A DNA stretch of 64,000 nt from Bog-473 sp963743785. Its GTDB lineage: Bacteria; Actinomycetota; Acidimicrobiia; Acidimicrobiales; RAAP-2. Where the stretch lies: contig CAVURD010000020.1 of NCBI GenBank assembly GCA_963743785.1, positions 142,160 to 206,159 of the forward strand, written 5' to 3'. Positions 43,950 to 52,065 of this stretch are shown one piece after another. Position 1 is the first letter of the stretch; each line of letters opens with the position of its first letter. Below the pieces are notes generated by a model. It ran no database searches and was not told the origin of the DNA. It saw only the letters and a list, made by a program, of their open reading frames with translations. The translations under genes and the position numbers were made by a program.

Positions 43950-46181
43950 TTAGGAGGTTGTCGACCCCGTCAACTCGGGTGCTTCACTCGGGGGAGTCGG
44001 TGCAGCGGTCGCGGCCAGTTCATCGACGTCCACTGACAGGTCGGGCAGGATACGGTCGAGGCCCTTCGGGAACCACCAGTTGGACTTGCCCAGCAGCATC
44101 ATGATTGAGGGCACGACACACATGCGGATCAGCACGGCGTCCACCAGGATGCCGGCGGCGAGCCCGATGCCGAATTCCTTGATCACTCGCTCGCCACCGA
44201 AAACGAACGATCCGAAGACCAGGATCATGATGAGCGCGGCTGCGGTGATCGTCTTGCCGGTGGCGGCCAACCCGTTGCGCACGGCGACCTTGTTGTCGCC
44301 GCACTTGAGGTACTCCTCGTGAATTCTCGTCACCAAGAAGACCTGATAGTCCATCGAGAGGCCGAACAGGATGGCGAACAGCATCACAGGCAGGAATGCC
44401 TCAACAGGGCCGGTTTTATTGATGCCGATGATTGACCCGGCGTAGCCCCACTGGAAGACGGCCACCAGTATCCCGAAGGCAGCACCGATGGAGAGGATGT
44501 TCATCACCGCCGCGGTCAGCGGAATGACGAAACTGCGGAACACAATGGCCAAGAGGATGAACGACATCAGGACGACCAACCCGATGAACAGTGGAAGTTT
44601 GGACGTCAAGACATTGGCGAAATCGACGAAGATGGCGGTGGTCCCTCCCACCAGGACCTTTACCCCAGAGTCGTCCACGGCCTGAGGGATGGTGGTATCT
44701 CGGAGGTGGTAGATGAGATTGGTCGTGGCCGCGTCCTGCGGTGCTGACTTCGGATAGACCTGGACCAGGGCCACCTCGCCCCCGGTCTTGCTCGGTATGA
44801 ACAGTGGCGTGGTAACGCTGGCCACATCCGGCTGCTGTGTCACCTCGTTGGCCACATGGGCGATGACGGTCTTGTCGGCGGGGGTGTGTACCACCGATAC
44901 CAGCTGCAAGGGACCGTTGAATCCCTGGCCGAATCCCTTGGCCAGGAGGTCATAGGCAGTCCGTGTCGTCGTGCCGACCGGGTCGTTGCCTTGGTCCGAG
45001 GAGCCCAGGCGAAGCGAGAAGAAGGGCGCGGCTAGGACGCCGACCACGACCAGAGCCAAGACAGCGGACACGACCGGCACCCGCTGCACCAGGTCGGCCC
45101 ACTTGGGCCAGAAGCCCTTCCTGTCGGCGCCCACGACACGCGGGCCATTTTGGGCCAGATTCTTCTTTTGCTTGCGGCTCATCACCTTGGGTCCGATGAA
45201 GCCCAGCATCGCGGGCAGCAAGGTCAGGGCGGCAACCATGGTGAAGGCGACCCCGATGGCGGCGGCCACGGCAAGTCCGTACAGGAAGCTGACGCCTAGG
45301 GCGAACATGCCGAGCAGCGCGATGCACACGATGATCCCGGCGAAGAGCACGGCCCGACCCGACGTGTTGACAGCATTGATGATGGAACTTTGGACATCCC
45401 GGCCGGCCACCAGACCCTGTCGATGTCGGGTGACGATGAACAGGGCGTAGTCAACGCCGACCCCCAGTCCGATAAGCGCCACCAGAATCGGGGCGAACTC
45501 GGGCATTTTCAACGCATGACTGAGCAACTCGATCAAACCGATGGCCGTACCGAGTGCGAACAACGCCGACATCAGCGGAAGGATGGCCGCATACACGGAA
45601 CCGAAGACCAGAAGCAGGACGATGAGGGCCAGGATGACCCCCAAAAGGGTGCCATTGCCAAGGGCCTGAGGGTTGGATAGTTCGCCCAGTTGTCCAGACA
45701 CGGAGACGTGGAGACCGTCGCCCGCGGTCGACGTGGCCGCGTTGACGAAGGCCTTGCCTTCCGGCTGCGTCAACGCGTTGAGCTGCTGATTCAGCGCCAC
45801 CGGGATGAAGCCGATCGTCTGGTCCGCGTTGATGTGCTTGGCGCCCAAGGCCGACGTATATGGAGTGACGTTGACCACATGGGGGAGCGCCTCGACCTTC
45901 GTGATCAGGTCATCGACGCGGGTCGCGACGGCGGGGTCCGTGAGTTTGGCGCCGCCCGAGGTGGAGACGACGATGTTCTCCGTGTCCCCGGCGCTCTTCG
46001 GTGCCGCTGACTGGAGCAGGGCGATGGCGTCGGTCGATTGGGTGTGCGGAAGCTGGAAGGAATTTGAGTAGGCGGATCCGACGGACTTACCCAGGAGGGA
46101 GGCGCCCACCAGGACGACAAACCAGATCAAGACCACCAGGCGTCGGTGACGGACACACCACCCAGCCAGGGTGCGCAACAT
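43950..46181 (-). CDS. MMPL-family RND transporter
   Basis: 743 aa. Two MMPL halves, each with a large extracytoplasmic domain followed by five or six helices: first half VLIWFVVLVGASLLGKSVGSAYSNSF, LVALIGLGVGVDYALFIVTRHRQGL; second half GTTAIFVDFANVLTSKLP and LFGLSMDYQVFLVTRIHEEYLK. The Asp-Tyr pairs in GVDYALF and SMDYQVF are the proton-relay sites of MmpL proteins. It exports lipids or hydrophobic compounds using the proton gradient; cargo unknown. Alone on its strand, with short repeats upstream (46235-46290). Confidence 0.93.
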   Translation of the reverse strand: MLRTLAGWCVRHRRLVVLIWFVVLVGASLLGKSVGSAYSNSFQLPHTQSTDAIALLQSAAPKSAGDTENIVVSTSGGAKLTDPAVATRVDDLITKVEALPHVVNVTPYTSALGAKHINADQTIGFIPVALNQQLNALTQPEGKAFVNAATSTAGDGLHVSVSGQLGELSNPQALGNGTLLGVILALIVLLLVFGSVYAAILPLMSALFALGTAIGLIELLSHALKMPEFAPILVALIGLGVGVDYALFIVTRHRQGLVAGRDVQSSIINAVNTSGRAVLFAGIIVCIALLGMFALGVSFLYGLAVAAAIGVAFTMVAALTLLPAMLGFIGPKVMSRKQKKNLAQNGPRVVGADRKGFWPKWADLVQRVPVVSAVLALVVVGVLAAPFFSLRLGSSDQGNDPVGTTTRTAYDLLAKGFGQGFNGPLQLVSVVHTPADKTVIAHVANEVTQQPDVASVTTPLFIPSKTGGEVALVQVYPKSAPQDAATTNLIYHLRDTTIPQAVDDSGVKVLVGGTTAIFVDFANVLTSKLPLFIGLVVLMSFILLAIVFRSFVIPLTAAVMNILSIGAAFGILVAVFQWGYAGSIIGINKTGPVEAFLPVMLFAILFGLSMDYQVFLVTRIHEEYLKCGDNKVAVRNGLAATGKTITAAALIMILVFGSFVFGGERVIKEFGIGLAAGILVDAVLIRMCVVPSIMMLLGKSNWWFPKGLDRILPDLSVDVDELAATAAPTPPSEAPELTGSTTS

Positions 46182-46234
46182 GTAGAACTCTCCTCAGGAA
46201 CGGATGAGACGGCGGCGTGCCTGCCTCGGGCTAA

Positions 46235-46290
46235 ACGCTACTGCCCACGGCGGAAGGCTACTGCCCACGCGGAGACGCTACTGGCCACCC
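46235..46290. repeat. About three 19-20-bp direct repeats upstream of mmpL
   Basis: Units at 46235-46254, 46255-46273 and 46274-46290 share GCTACTG and CCACG/CCAC. They lie between the mmpL start and the DUF1707 stop, in the likely mmpL promoter region. Confidence 0.6.
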
Positions 46291-46332
46291 CGAGCAGGGG
46301 TGATCGGGTCCCATCCACGGCGCAGACGCATG

Positions 46333-46821
46333 TCAGCCGATGATCTGGTGGTCCGACGAACCCGCGAGGTGCCGATCGGCGTGATGGTGGAAACGGTCGT
46401 GGTGGCCGAAGTGGTGGAATCGACCGGACCGGTACCAGACGAACAGCCCGACCAGGACGAACAGGGCCCATGGAATGTGGACGTAGGCGAGGGTGGAGCC
46501 GGCCGCAGCGAAGGCCAACAGCACCAGGATCAGGAACGGGACCAGCCGCCGCCTGCGTGAGGGTGGTGGTGGAGTCTCGTCGGCCAGCCGTGGGAGGTCA
46601 TCGAACAGCCCCCGCAAATCGCCGCGGGTCGTCGACCCCATGGCGTGGTCGAGACGTTCTTTGAACTCGGCCGCATCGAGCCGACCTTCGGCGAAGTGGC
46701 GGGAGAGCTTGTCGGCCACCTCGTTGCGCTCGGCGTCCGAAGCGCGCAGGTTGGTGTCGGTGTCCTGGCTCGTCCGGCGACCGGCGGTGGCGGCGTAGAC
46801 GGGATCCCATCGGGAGCGCAT
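46333..46821 (-). CDS. DUF1707 (SHOCT-like) membrane protein with His-rich tail
   Basis: 162 aa from ATG 46821. The DUF1707 motif sits at about residues 26-80: LRASDAERNEVADKLSRHFA, EGRLDAAEFKERLDHAMG and RGDLRGLFDDLP. A 2-helix hairpin follows (LVPFLILVLLAFAAAGSTLA and IPWALFVLVGLFVWY). The last 35 residues hold about ten His in HH/HHH groups, perhaps a metal-binding tail. DUF1707 genes often adjoin PspC genes, as here. Function unknown. Confidence 0.85.
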   Translation of the reverse strand: MRSRWDPVYAATAGRRTSQDTDTNLRASDAERNEVADKLSRHFAEGRLDAAEFKERLDHAMGSTTRGDLRGLFDDLPRLADETPPPPSRRRRLVPFLILVLLAFAAAGSTLAYVHIPWALFVLVGLFVWYRSGRFHHFGHHDRFHHHADRHLAGSSDHQIIG

Positions 46822-46905
46822 GGTGTGGCCTTTCTCTTTCGGGTGGCGTGTGTCTCTTTCGGGTGGTGGGCTGGGAGGTGACGGCAGGTCGATCGCGACC
46901 GGCGG

Positions 46906-47277
46906 TCAGCGGGCTCTTTCGCGGGCCAGCAGGTCCTCGGCCACCGACGTGTCGCTGCCTGCTTCGGGAATCAGGAGCCAACCGGCGAGATACAGGGGAA
47001 CGGCCAGCCCGCCCAGAAACGTGAGGGCGACGAAGCCGATCCGCACCAGCGTGGGGTCGATGTCGAAGTAGTCGGCCAGCCCTACGGCGACGCCGGCCAG
47101 CATCCGATGTTCGCCCCCTCGGTGGAGGCGCTCCTCGTCGACGGGGTACTGACCCGCCGCGCTCGGCGTCCGTGGTGCCGGGGCCTGATGCCGTGCCTGA
47201 GTCCGTGCCTGGGTCCGTGCCTGGGTCCTCGGCGTTGCGTTGTGTCGTGATGTCCATGGCCCCAGCTTGAAGGACAC
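46906..47277 (-). CDS. PspC-domain membrane protein
   Basis: 123 aa. PspC domain at about residues 50-110: RGGEHRMLAGVAVGLADYFD, DPTLVRIGFVALTFLGGLAVPLYLAGWLLIPE with one or two helices. The N-terminus is a QARTQARTQAR low-complexity stretch encoded by 12-bp repeats, and the start (GTG 47277) is uncertain. An ATG at 47257 in another frame gives MDITTQRNAEDPG, which would look natural, so a frameshift in the repeat cannot be excluded. Likely an envelope-stress sensor partner. Divergent from the PspC-histidine kinase. Confidence 0.75.
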   Translation of the reverse strand: MSFKLGPWTSRHNATPRTQARTQARTQARHQAPAPRTPSAAGQYPVDEERLHRGGEHRMLAGVAVGLADYFDIDPTLVRIGFVALTFLGGLAVPLYLAGWLLIPEAGSDTSVAEDLLARERAR

Positions 47278-47341
47278 GGGAGCCCAGCGATATCCGGCAT
47301 CTCCCTGCTTGGACCCTGAGCCGAGGCGTGGCCGGTCAGGG

Positions 47342-48823
47342 ATGTCCCTGATGGTCCCAGGGTTGGGCGCGCGCGATCATCGTGGTATCGCCGAATCCAC
47401 CGATACTGGCCCTCGACGGCCCGATGCCGCGGCTTCCGAGCCGGCAGCCGAGACCACCGCGCGTCCTGCGGGCGAGTGGGCTGGGCGTCGCCACGGGCCG
47501 TGGGGCGGGCCGCCCTGGTACGACGCCAGCCGTGCCTACGGGCCGGGTCTGCGCCGCCATGGCCACCGGGGACCGCGGGGCCTGCGCGGGCCGCGCGGTC
47601 TGCGTGGTCCACTGCGGCGCGATCCCGATGCCCGGGTACTGGCGGGCATCTGCGCCGGCATCTCGGATGCCACCGGTATTGACGTCACCATCGTGCGCAT
47701 CGGCGTCGCCCTGCTGGCTCTGGGCAGCGGGATTGGTGTCGTGGTCTACGCCGTCGGCTGGCTGGTCCTCCCGCTGCGGGGTGAGACGTCCAACATCTTC
47801 TCCCGGGCCATCCGGGATCGCCGGGGCATCCGCCTGGTCATCGCCATCATCCCGCTGCTCGTCGTCACCCAGATCGTCACATCGGGGGTGCACATAGGCT
47901 ACGTCGGATCATTCATCTGGCCCGTGTTCTTGGCCGGTGGTGCGGCGGTCCTGATCTGGCGCAACGTCAGCGAGCAGGAGCGGCTCTGGATCAACGACGA
48001 CATCGTGCCCATGCTGCGTCCGGGCGGGGAACGCCACTCGCGCCGGACCCTCGTCCTACGCATCGGCGTGGGCGTGCTGCTCGGCGTGGGCGGCTTGCTC
48101 GTGCTCACCTTCGGCCACCCCACCGCTGCGGCCGTCCGCCCGATCGGCGGAGCGGTACTGGTCATCGCCGCCATCGTGGTGATCTTTGGACCGTGGTGGA
48201 TCAGCCTGGTGCGCGACCTGATGTCGGAACGCCAGGCCCGGGCCCTGGCCGAGGAGCGCTCGCAGATGGCGGCCCATGTGCACGACTCGGTGCTGCAGAC
48301 GCTCGCTCTCATCCAGCGTTCGGCCGATGACCCCCAGCACGTGGCGCGCCTGGCCCGCAGTCAAGAGCGCGAGTTGCGGTCGTGGCTCTTCGAGGGCCGA
48401 CCGCCTGGCACGTTCAGTGACGATGCAACGACCATGGCCGAGGGCATCGGCGTGTTGCAGCGTCAGGTAGAGGCCAACCACGGTATCGAGGTGCAGGTGG
48501 TGATCGTCGGGGACTGCGAGCTCACCGACGGGTTGCGCGCCCTGCTCGATGCCGCCCGGGAGGCCACCGTCAACGCCGCCAAATGGTCCGGAGCCCCCCA
48601 GGTCTCGCTCTACGCCGAAGTCGAGCCCGACGTGGTGATGCTCTTCGTCCGGGACCGCGGCCACGGGTTCGACCCCGATGCCGTGCCGGAGGATCGTCAG
48701 GGCATTGCCCAGTCCATCCGGGCCCGGATGACCCGCTCGGGTGGATCGGCGGTCATTCGCTCGGCGCCCGGCCAGGGGGCCGAAGTCGAGCTGTCCATGG
48801 CCCGACGGGAGCCGGTCGTCTGA
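47342..48823 (+). CDS. PspC-fused sensor histidine kinase
   Basis: 493 aa. After a Gly/Arg/Pro-rich lead, a PspC domain (DPDARVLAGICAGISDATGI, TIVRIGVALLALGSGIGVVVYAVGWLVLP), then further helices (IIPLLVVTQIVTSG, VGVLLGVGGLLVLTFGHP, GGAVLVIAAIVVIFGPWW) and a cytoplasmic kinase. Its phospho-acceptor helix reads AHVHDSVLQTLALIQR, followed by a HATPase with DAAREATVNAAKWSG (N box), VRDRGHGFDPDAVP and GQGAEVELSM. This is the PspC-type kinase of actinobacteria (MacS-like), sensing envelope or membrane state. The stop overlaps the response regulator start. Start ATG 47342 or 47351. Confidence 0.9.
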   Translation: MSLMVPGLGARDHRGIAESTDTGPRRPDAAASEPAAETTARPAGEWAGRRHGPWGGPPWYDASRAYGPGLRRHGHRGPRGLRGPRGLRGPLRRDPDARVLAGICAGISDATGIDVTIVRIGVALLALGSGIGVVVYAVGWLVLPLRGETSNIFSRAIRDRRGIRLVIAIIPLLVVTQIVTSGVHIGYVGSFIWPVFLAGGAAVLIWRNVSEQERLWINDDIVPMLRPGGERHSRRTLVLRIGVGVLLGVGGLLVLTFGHPTAAAVRPIGGAVLVIAAIVVIFGPWWISLVRDLMSERQARALAEERSQMAAHVHDSVLQTLALIQRSADDPQHVARLARSQERELRSWLFEGRPPGTFSDDATTMAEGIGVLQRQVEANHGIEVQVVIVGDCELTDGLRALLDAAREATVNAAKWSGAPQVSLYAEVEPDVVMLFVRDRGHGFDPDAVPEDRQGIAQSIRARMTRSGGSAVIRSAPGQGAEVELSMARREPVV

Positions 48824-49563
48824 TGGGCGGTGTGCCGGGACCGGAGCCGCAGGCGCGGACGGGGCGGCCGCGCCTCTTCCTGGTCGAGGACCATGCCGTC
48901 TTCCGGGCCGGGGTGCGGGCCGAGCTGGGCGAGGCGGTCGACGTGGTTGGCGAGGCGGACGAAGTGGCGGCGGCCGTGGAGCTCATTAATGAGCGAGTGC
49001 CGGATGTCGTCCTGCTCGACGTCCATCTGCCCGGCGGCGGCGGACGGGCCGTCCTCGAAGGCGTCCTGCCTCACCACCCCGAGGTGCAGTTCCTCGCCCT
49101 GTCGGTGTCCGATGCGCCCGAGGACGTGATCGCCGTCATCCGGGCCGGGGCCCGGGGCTACATCACCAAGACGATCTCGGGGGACGAGTTGCTGCAGGCG
49201 GTGTATCGAGTGGGGGCGGGAGACGCCGTGTTCTCGCCCCGCCTGGCCGGTTTCGTCCTCGATGCGTTCTCGGCCGGTGCGGTCGGCGGCAGCGGCAGCG
49301 GCAGCAGCGGCGGCGGCGCCGGCCCCACCGCTGGCGCGGGCCTTGGCGCCCGCAGCGGCGATCCCGAGCTGGATCAGCTCTCACCGCGGGAACAGCAGGT
49401 CCTCCGCCTCATCGCCCGTGGGTACACCTACAAGGAGGTGGCCAAGGACCTGACGATCTCCGCCAAGACGGTGGAATCGCACGTCTCCTCGGTGTTGCGC
49501 AAGCTGCAGCTCTCCACCCGGCACGAGCTCACCAAGTGGGCCACCGACCGACGTCTCGTGTAG
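48823..49563 (+). CDS. LuxR/NarL-family response regulator
   Basis: 246 aa from ATG 48823, overlapping the kinase stop (TGATG). Receiver domain: LFLVEDHAVFRAGVRAEL (acidic pair), phospho-Asp in VVLLDVHLPGGGG, switch residues LALSVSD and the conserved Lys in GYITKTIS. A Gly/Ser-rich flexible linker about residues 149-180 (GGSGSGSSGGGAG) leads to the LuxR HTH LSPREQQVLRLIARGYTYKEV...TVESHVSSVLRKL. The output half of the PspC-kinase system. Probable targets are the divergent pspC and DUF1707 genes (inference). Confidence 0.95.
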   Translation: MGGVPGPEPQARTGRPRLFLVEDHAVFRAGVRAELGEAVDVVGEADEVAAAVELINERVPDVVLLDVHLPGGGGRAVLEGVLPHHPEVQFLALSVSDAPEDVIAVIRAGARGYITKTISGDELLQAVYRVGAGDAVFSPRLAGFVLDAFSAGAVGGSGSGSSGGGAGPTAGAGLGARSGDPELDQLSPREQQVLRLIARGYTYKEVAKDLTISAKTVESHVSSVLRKLQLSTRHELTKWATDRRLV

Positions 49564-49642
49564 TCCCTCGTCCCCGTTTCGAAGATCAGGGGAGAGTCCG
49601 GCTAGACATTGTCGACCACCAGCCGGAAGGGACGTCGACGTC

Positions 49643-50449
49643 GTGGGAGCAGAGGGTGAAGAGGGTGAAGAGGGCGAGGCGAAGGAGAAGTCCGAGCCCG
49701 ACCTGTCCTCGGAGCATCGCGATGCGGCGACCCTGGCCACGATGGCCGGCCGGGCCTTGTTGGAGCTGCGCGCCGGTCCGCCCCGCTTCACCGACGTGGG
49801 GGCGGCCGGAGATCGGTTGGCCCATCAACTCCTGGTCAAAGAACTGACCCGTCTCTACCCCAACGACGATGTGCGGTCCGAGGAGGGGTTGGAGCACGTG
49901 TCGGGATCCGGGCGCCTGTGGATTATCGATCCGCTCGATGGGACTCGTGAGTTCCGCCAGCGGGACCGGTCCGACTGGGCCGTCCACGTGGCCCTGGTCA
50001 TCGGGGGCGTGGCTGTGGTCGGCGCCGTCGCCCTCCCGGCCATCGACATCACCCTGTCGACCGGCGCCCCCCGGGAGCTGGCGGCCAGGGCCGAGAGCGA
50101 CCCGCCTCGGGTCGTCGTCAGCCGGAGCCGCCCGACCGAGGTGGCCTACGACGTGAGCGAGGCTATCGGCGGCGTCATGATCCCCATGGGCTCGGCCGGC
50201 GCCAAAATCGGGGCCGTTGTCCTCGGTGCGGCCGACGTCTACGTCCACGCCGGCGGCCAGTACGAGTGGGATTCGGCGGCCCCGGTGGCGGTGGCCGAGG
50301 CGAGCGGGCTGCACGCATCGAGGCTCAACGGCGATCCGTTGCGCTATGGGGCCCCCGATGCGTGGCTGCCGGATCTGGTGGTGTGCCGCCCCGAACTGAC
50401 GGACGCCGTACTGGCGGTGACCACGGCCGACCGGCGGCCGTACTACTAG
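49643..50449 (+). CDS. cysQ: Inositol-phosphatase family protein, CysQ-like 3'(2'),5'-bisphosphate nucleotidase
   Basis: 268 aa from GTG 49643. Glu-rich start, then a lithium-sensitive phosphatase fold: metal ligands in VRSEEGLEH and WIIDPLDGTREF, and the C-terminal YEWDSAAPVAVAEASGLHASR. The order and the DGTREF form fit CysQ, which hydrolyses 3'-phosphoadenosine-5'-phosphate left by sulfotransfer or sulfate reduction. Inositol monophosphatase activity cannot be excluded. It would support the sulfate uptake operon at 32-36 kb and the sulfotransferase at 63 kb. Confidence 0.85.
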   Translation: MGAEGEEGEEGEAKEKSEPDLSSEHRDAATLATMAGRALLELRAGPPRFTDVGAAGDRLAHQLLVKELTRLYPNDDVRSEEGLEHVSGSGRLWIIDPLDGTREFRQRDRSDWAVHVALVIGGVAVVGAVALPAIDITLSTGAPRELAARAESDPPRVVVSRSRPTEVAYDVSEAIGGVMIPMGSAGAKIGAVVLGAADVYVHAGGQYEWDSAAPVAVAEASGLHASRLNGDPLRYGAPDAWLPDLVVCRPELTDAVLAVTTADRRPYY

Positions 50450-50580
50450 ACCCGACTTGGCTGCATCGGTCCGATCAGCCCGGCCCAGGTAGGTCCGCAA
50501 CTGCCCGTCCCGGGTCCGCCCGTCCCCAGATCCGCTGTGCCCGGCCCGGTCCCGCTCCGCTCCATGGCCCGAGAACCAGG

Positions 50581-50613
50581 CAGGGCCCCCACTCACGAGG
50601 AGGAGGGGCCCTG
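50581..50613. terminator. Strong hairpin between cysQ and cold-shock gene
   Basis: Perfect 9-bp arms CAGGGCCCC and GGGGCCCTG with a 15-nt loop, between two convergent genes. No T-tract; probably a bidirectional terminator or RNA 3'-end stabiliser. Confidence 0.6.
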
Positions 50614-50664
50614 TAACCCGGTTGTTGTGTGGGTGCTCGAACGCCATTGGGCGCCCGTCACCGA

Positions 50665-50868
50665 CTAGATGGCGCGAACGTTCGCGGCCTGAAGCCCCTT
50701 GGGGCCTTGGTTGGTCTCGAACTCGACCTTTTGTCCTTCCTCCAGGTTGCGGTAGCCCGTACCGGAGATCGCGCTGAAATGCACGAATACGTCGGGGCCG
50801 CCACCGTCCTGAGTGATGAAGCCGAAGCCCTTTTCACCGTTAAACCACTTCACGGAACCAGTTGCCAT
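50665..50868 (-). CDS. cspA: Cold-shock protein CspA family
   Basis: 67 aa, complete. Begins MATGSVKWFNGEKGFGFI with RNP1 (KGFGFI), RNP2 in DVFVHFSAI and ends VEFETNQGPKGLQAANV. Single-stranded nucleic-acid chaperone. GGAAGGAGT precedes the ATG, and the 360-bp upstream stretch likely serves as the long cold-shock leader. Confidence 0.97.
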   Translation of the reverse strand: MATGSVKWFNGEKGFGFITQDGGGPDVFVHFSAISGTGYRNLEEGQKVEFETNQGPKGLQAANVRAI

Positions 50869-51230
50869 TGAAAATCCACTCCTTCCCTGGCCAGATTTGA
50901 CCCCGTTTCCTGGGGGCCACGGCCGGTGTGACTCTCTCGAGTCAGAGGGATTTCCAATCTGTACTGGTGGTGCCCTCGGGGAGAACTCTAGCGCGCTGGA
51001 CTGCGCAATCGCCGGTCTCATACAGATTTGCCCGATTTCGGGCACGCCACGGGGTCGTCGGTCGGGTCCTCAGACCACTCCCCGAGCCGGCCGTCGAGCC
51101 GGTCACTCAGCGAGCCCCCGAGCAGCTGCCAAGCCCGTGGTCGAGCCGTGTTGGAGCCGTGGTCGAGCCGTATTGGAGCCCAATTTCGATCCGGTGATCG
51201 ACTGCCTGACCCGTTCGGGCGGGGCTGTGG
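50869..51230. other. 362-bp region: csp leader and 22-bp direct repeat
   Basis: It contains the upstream/leader region of the cold-shock gene on the minus strand and, at 51135-51156 and 51157-51178, two 22-bp direct repeats differing at one base (core CCGTGGTCGAGCCGT). No coding frame is convincing. Confidence 0.5.
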
Positions 51231-51911
51231 TCAGACCACGCTGAGGAACATGAGTACGTGCCTGGCCAGATCCTCAGGATCGTCCAGGTCGATCTGGGAG
51301 AGATTGTCGCTCAGGGCCAGGGTGGCCAGTCCGTGCACGATGGACCAGCTGGCAAGGCCGGCCAGGTGGGCTTGGTGGTCATCCCGGTCCGGACCGGCCG
51401 CGGCAAGCGGTTCGTCCAACGTGGCGAATGCCCGGGCCTTGGCCTCCACCAATCGAGGATCAGTCAGATTCATCAGCTCAGGCTGGAACATCACCTCGAA
51501 ATGACCCCGGTGCTCCAAAGCAAAACGGATGTAGCCCACGCCGATCTCGAGGAAATCGCCGGTCTCGGTCCACACGGAGTGAAGCTCTTCGCCCAGCAGT
51601 GCGAAGCCCTCGGCGGCCACCGCAGTGAACAACCCAGCCTTGTCCCCAAAGTGGTGGACCGGCGCGGCATGGGAGACACCCGCCGTGGCGGCCAATGCCC
51701 TCAAACTCAGAGCGGCCGCGCCGTTCTCGGCGATCGACTTCGCGGCGGCGTCCAACAGCACCCGCCGTAAGTCACCATGGTGATAGGTGTCGGATGACGA
51801 CGTGCCCGTCGAAGCCGGCGCCGTCGGCGACTCCAGATTGACCGAGACGCTGGCGGTCGACGTTGCGGCGGGGGTGGCCGTCGGCGTGGCCGTCCGAGTG
51901 GGCGTTCGCAT
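51231..51911 (-). CDS. TetR/AcrR-family regulator
   Basis: About 226 aa from ATG 51911 (ATG/GTG choices upstream differ only in low-complexity Thr/Ala/Ser sequence). HTH: YHHGDLRRVLLDAAAKSIAENG, LSLRALAATAGVSHAAPVHHFGDKAGLFTAV, which is the HGDLR class with a WHG-type ligand domain (GYIRFALEHRGHFEVMFQPEL). Divergent from the carotenoid oxygenase gene, with the inverted repeat 51979-51995 between them, so it probably controls it. Confidence 0.88.
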   Translation of the reverse strand: MRTPTRTATPTATPAATSTASVSVNLESPTAPASTGTSSSDTYHHGDLRRVLLDAAAKSIAENGAAALSLRALAATAGVSHAAPVHHFGDKAGLFTAVAAEGFALLGEELHSVWTETGDFLEIGVGYIRFALEHRGHFEVMFQPELMNLTDPRLVEAKARAFATLDEPLAAAGPDRDDHQAHLAGLASWSIVHGLATLALSDNLSQIDLDDPEDLARHVLMFLSVV

Positions 51912-51978
51912 GGTGGAGGATTTGGAAGCTGGCGATGGCCTGTGCTTGGGCACGGGGCACATTGTAGCCGAATCTTTC

Positions 51979-51995
51979 CATTGACAAGATCAATG
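51979..51995. promoter_or_regulatory. Inverted repeat between TetR and carotenoid oxygenase
   Basis: Arms CATTGA and TCAATG with a 5-bp spacer, in the 154-bp divergent intergenic region; probable TetR site. Confidence 0.5.
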
Positions 51996-52065
51996 CGCCC
52001 CGGTATGTTGCCGGAGACACGTCGTCAATGGGCAACGTCGCCCGAGATGGAGGGGACAAATCGCT

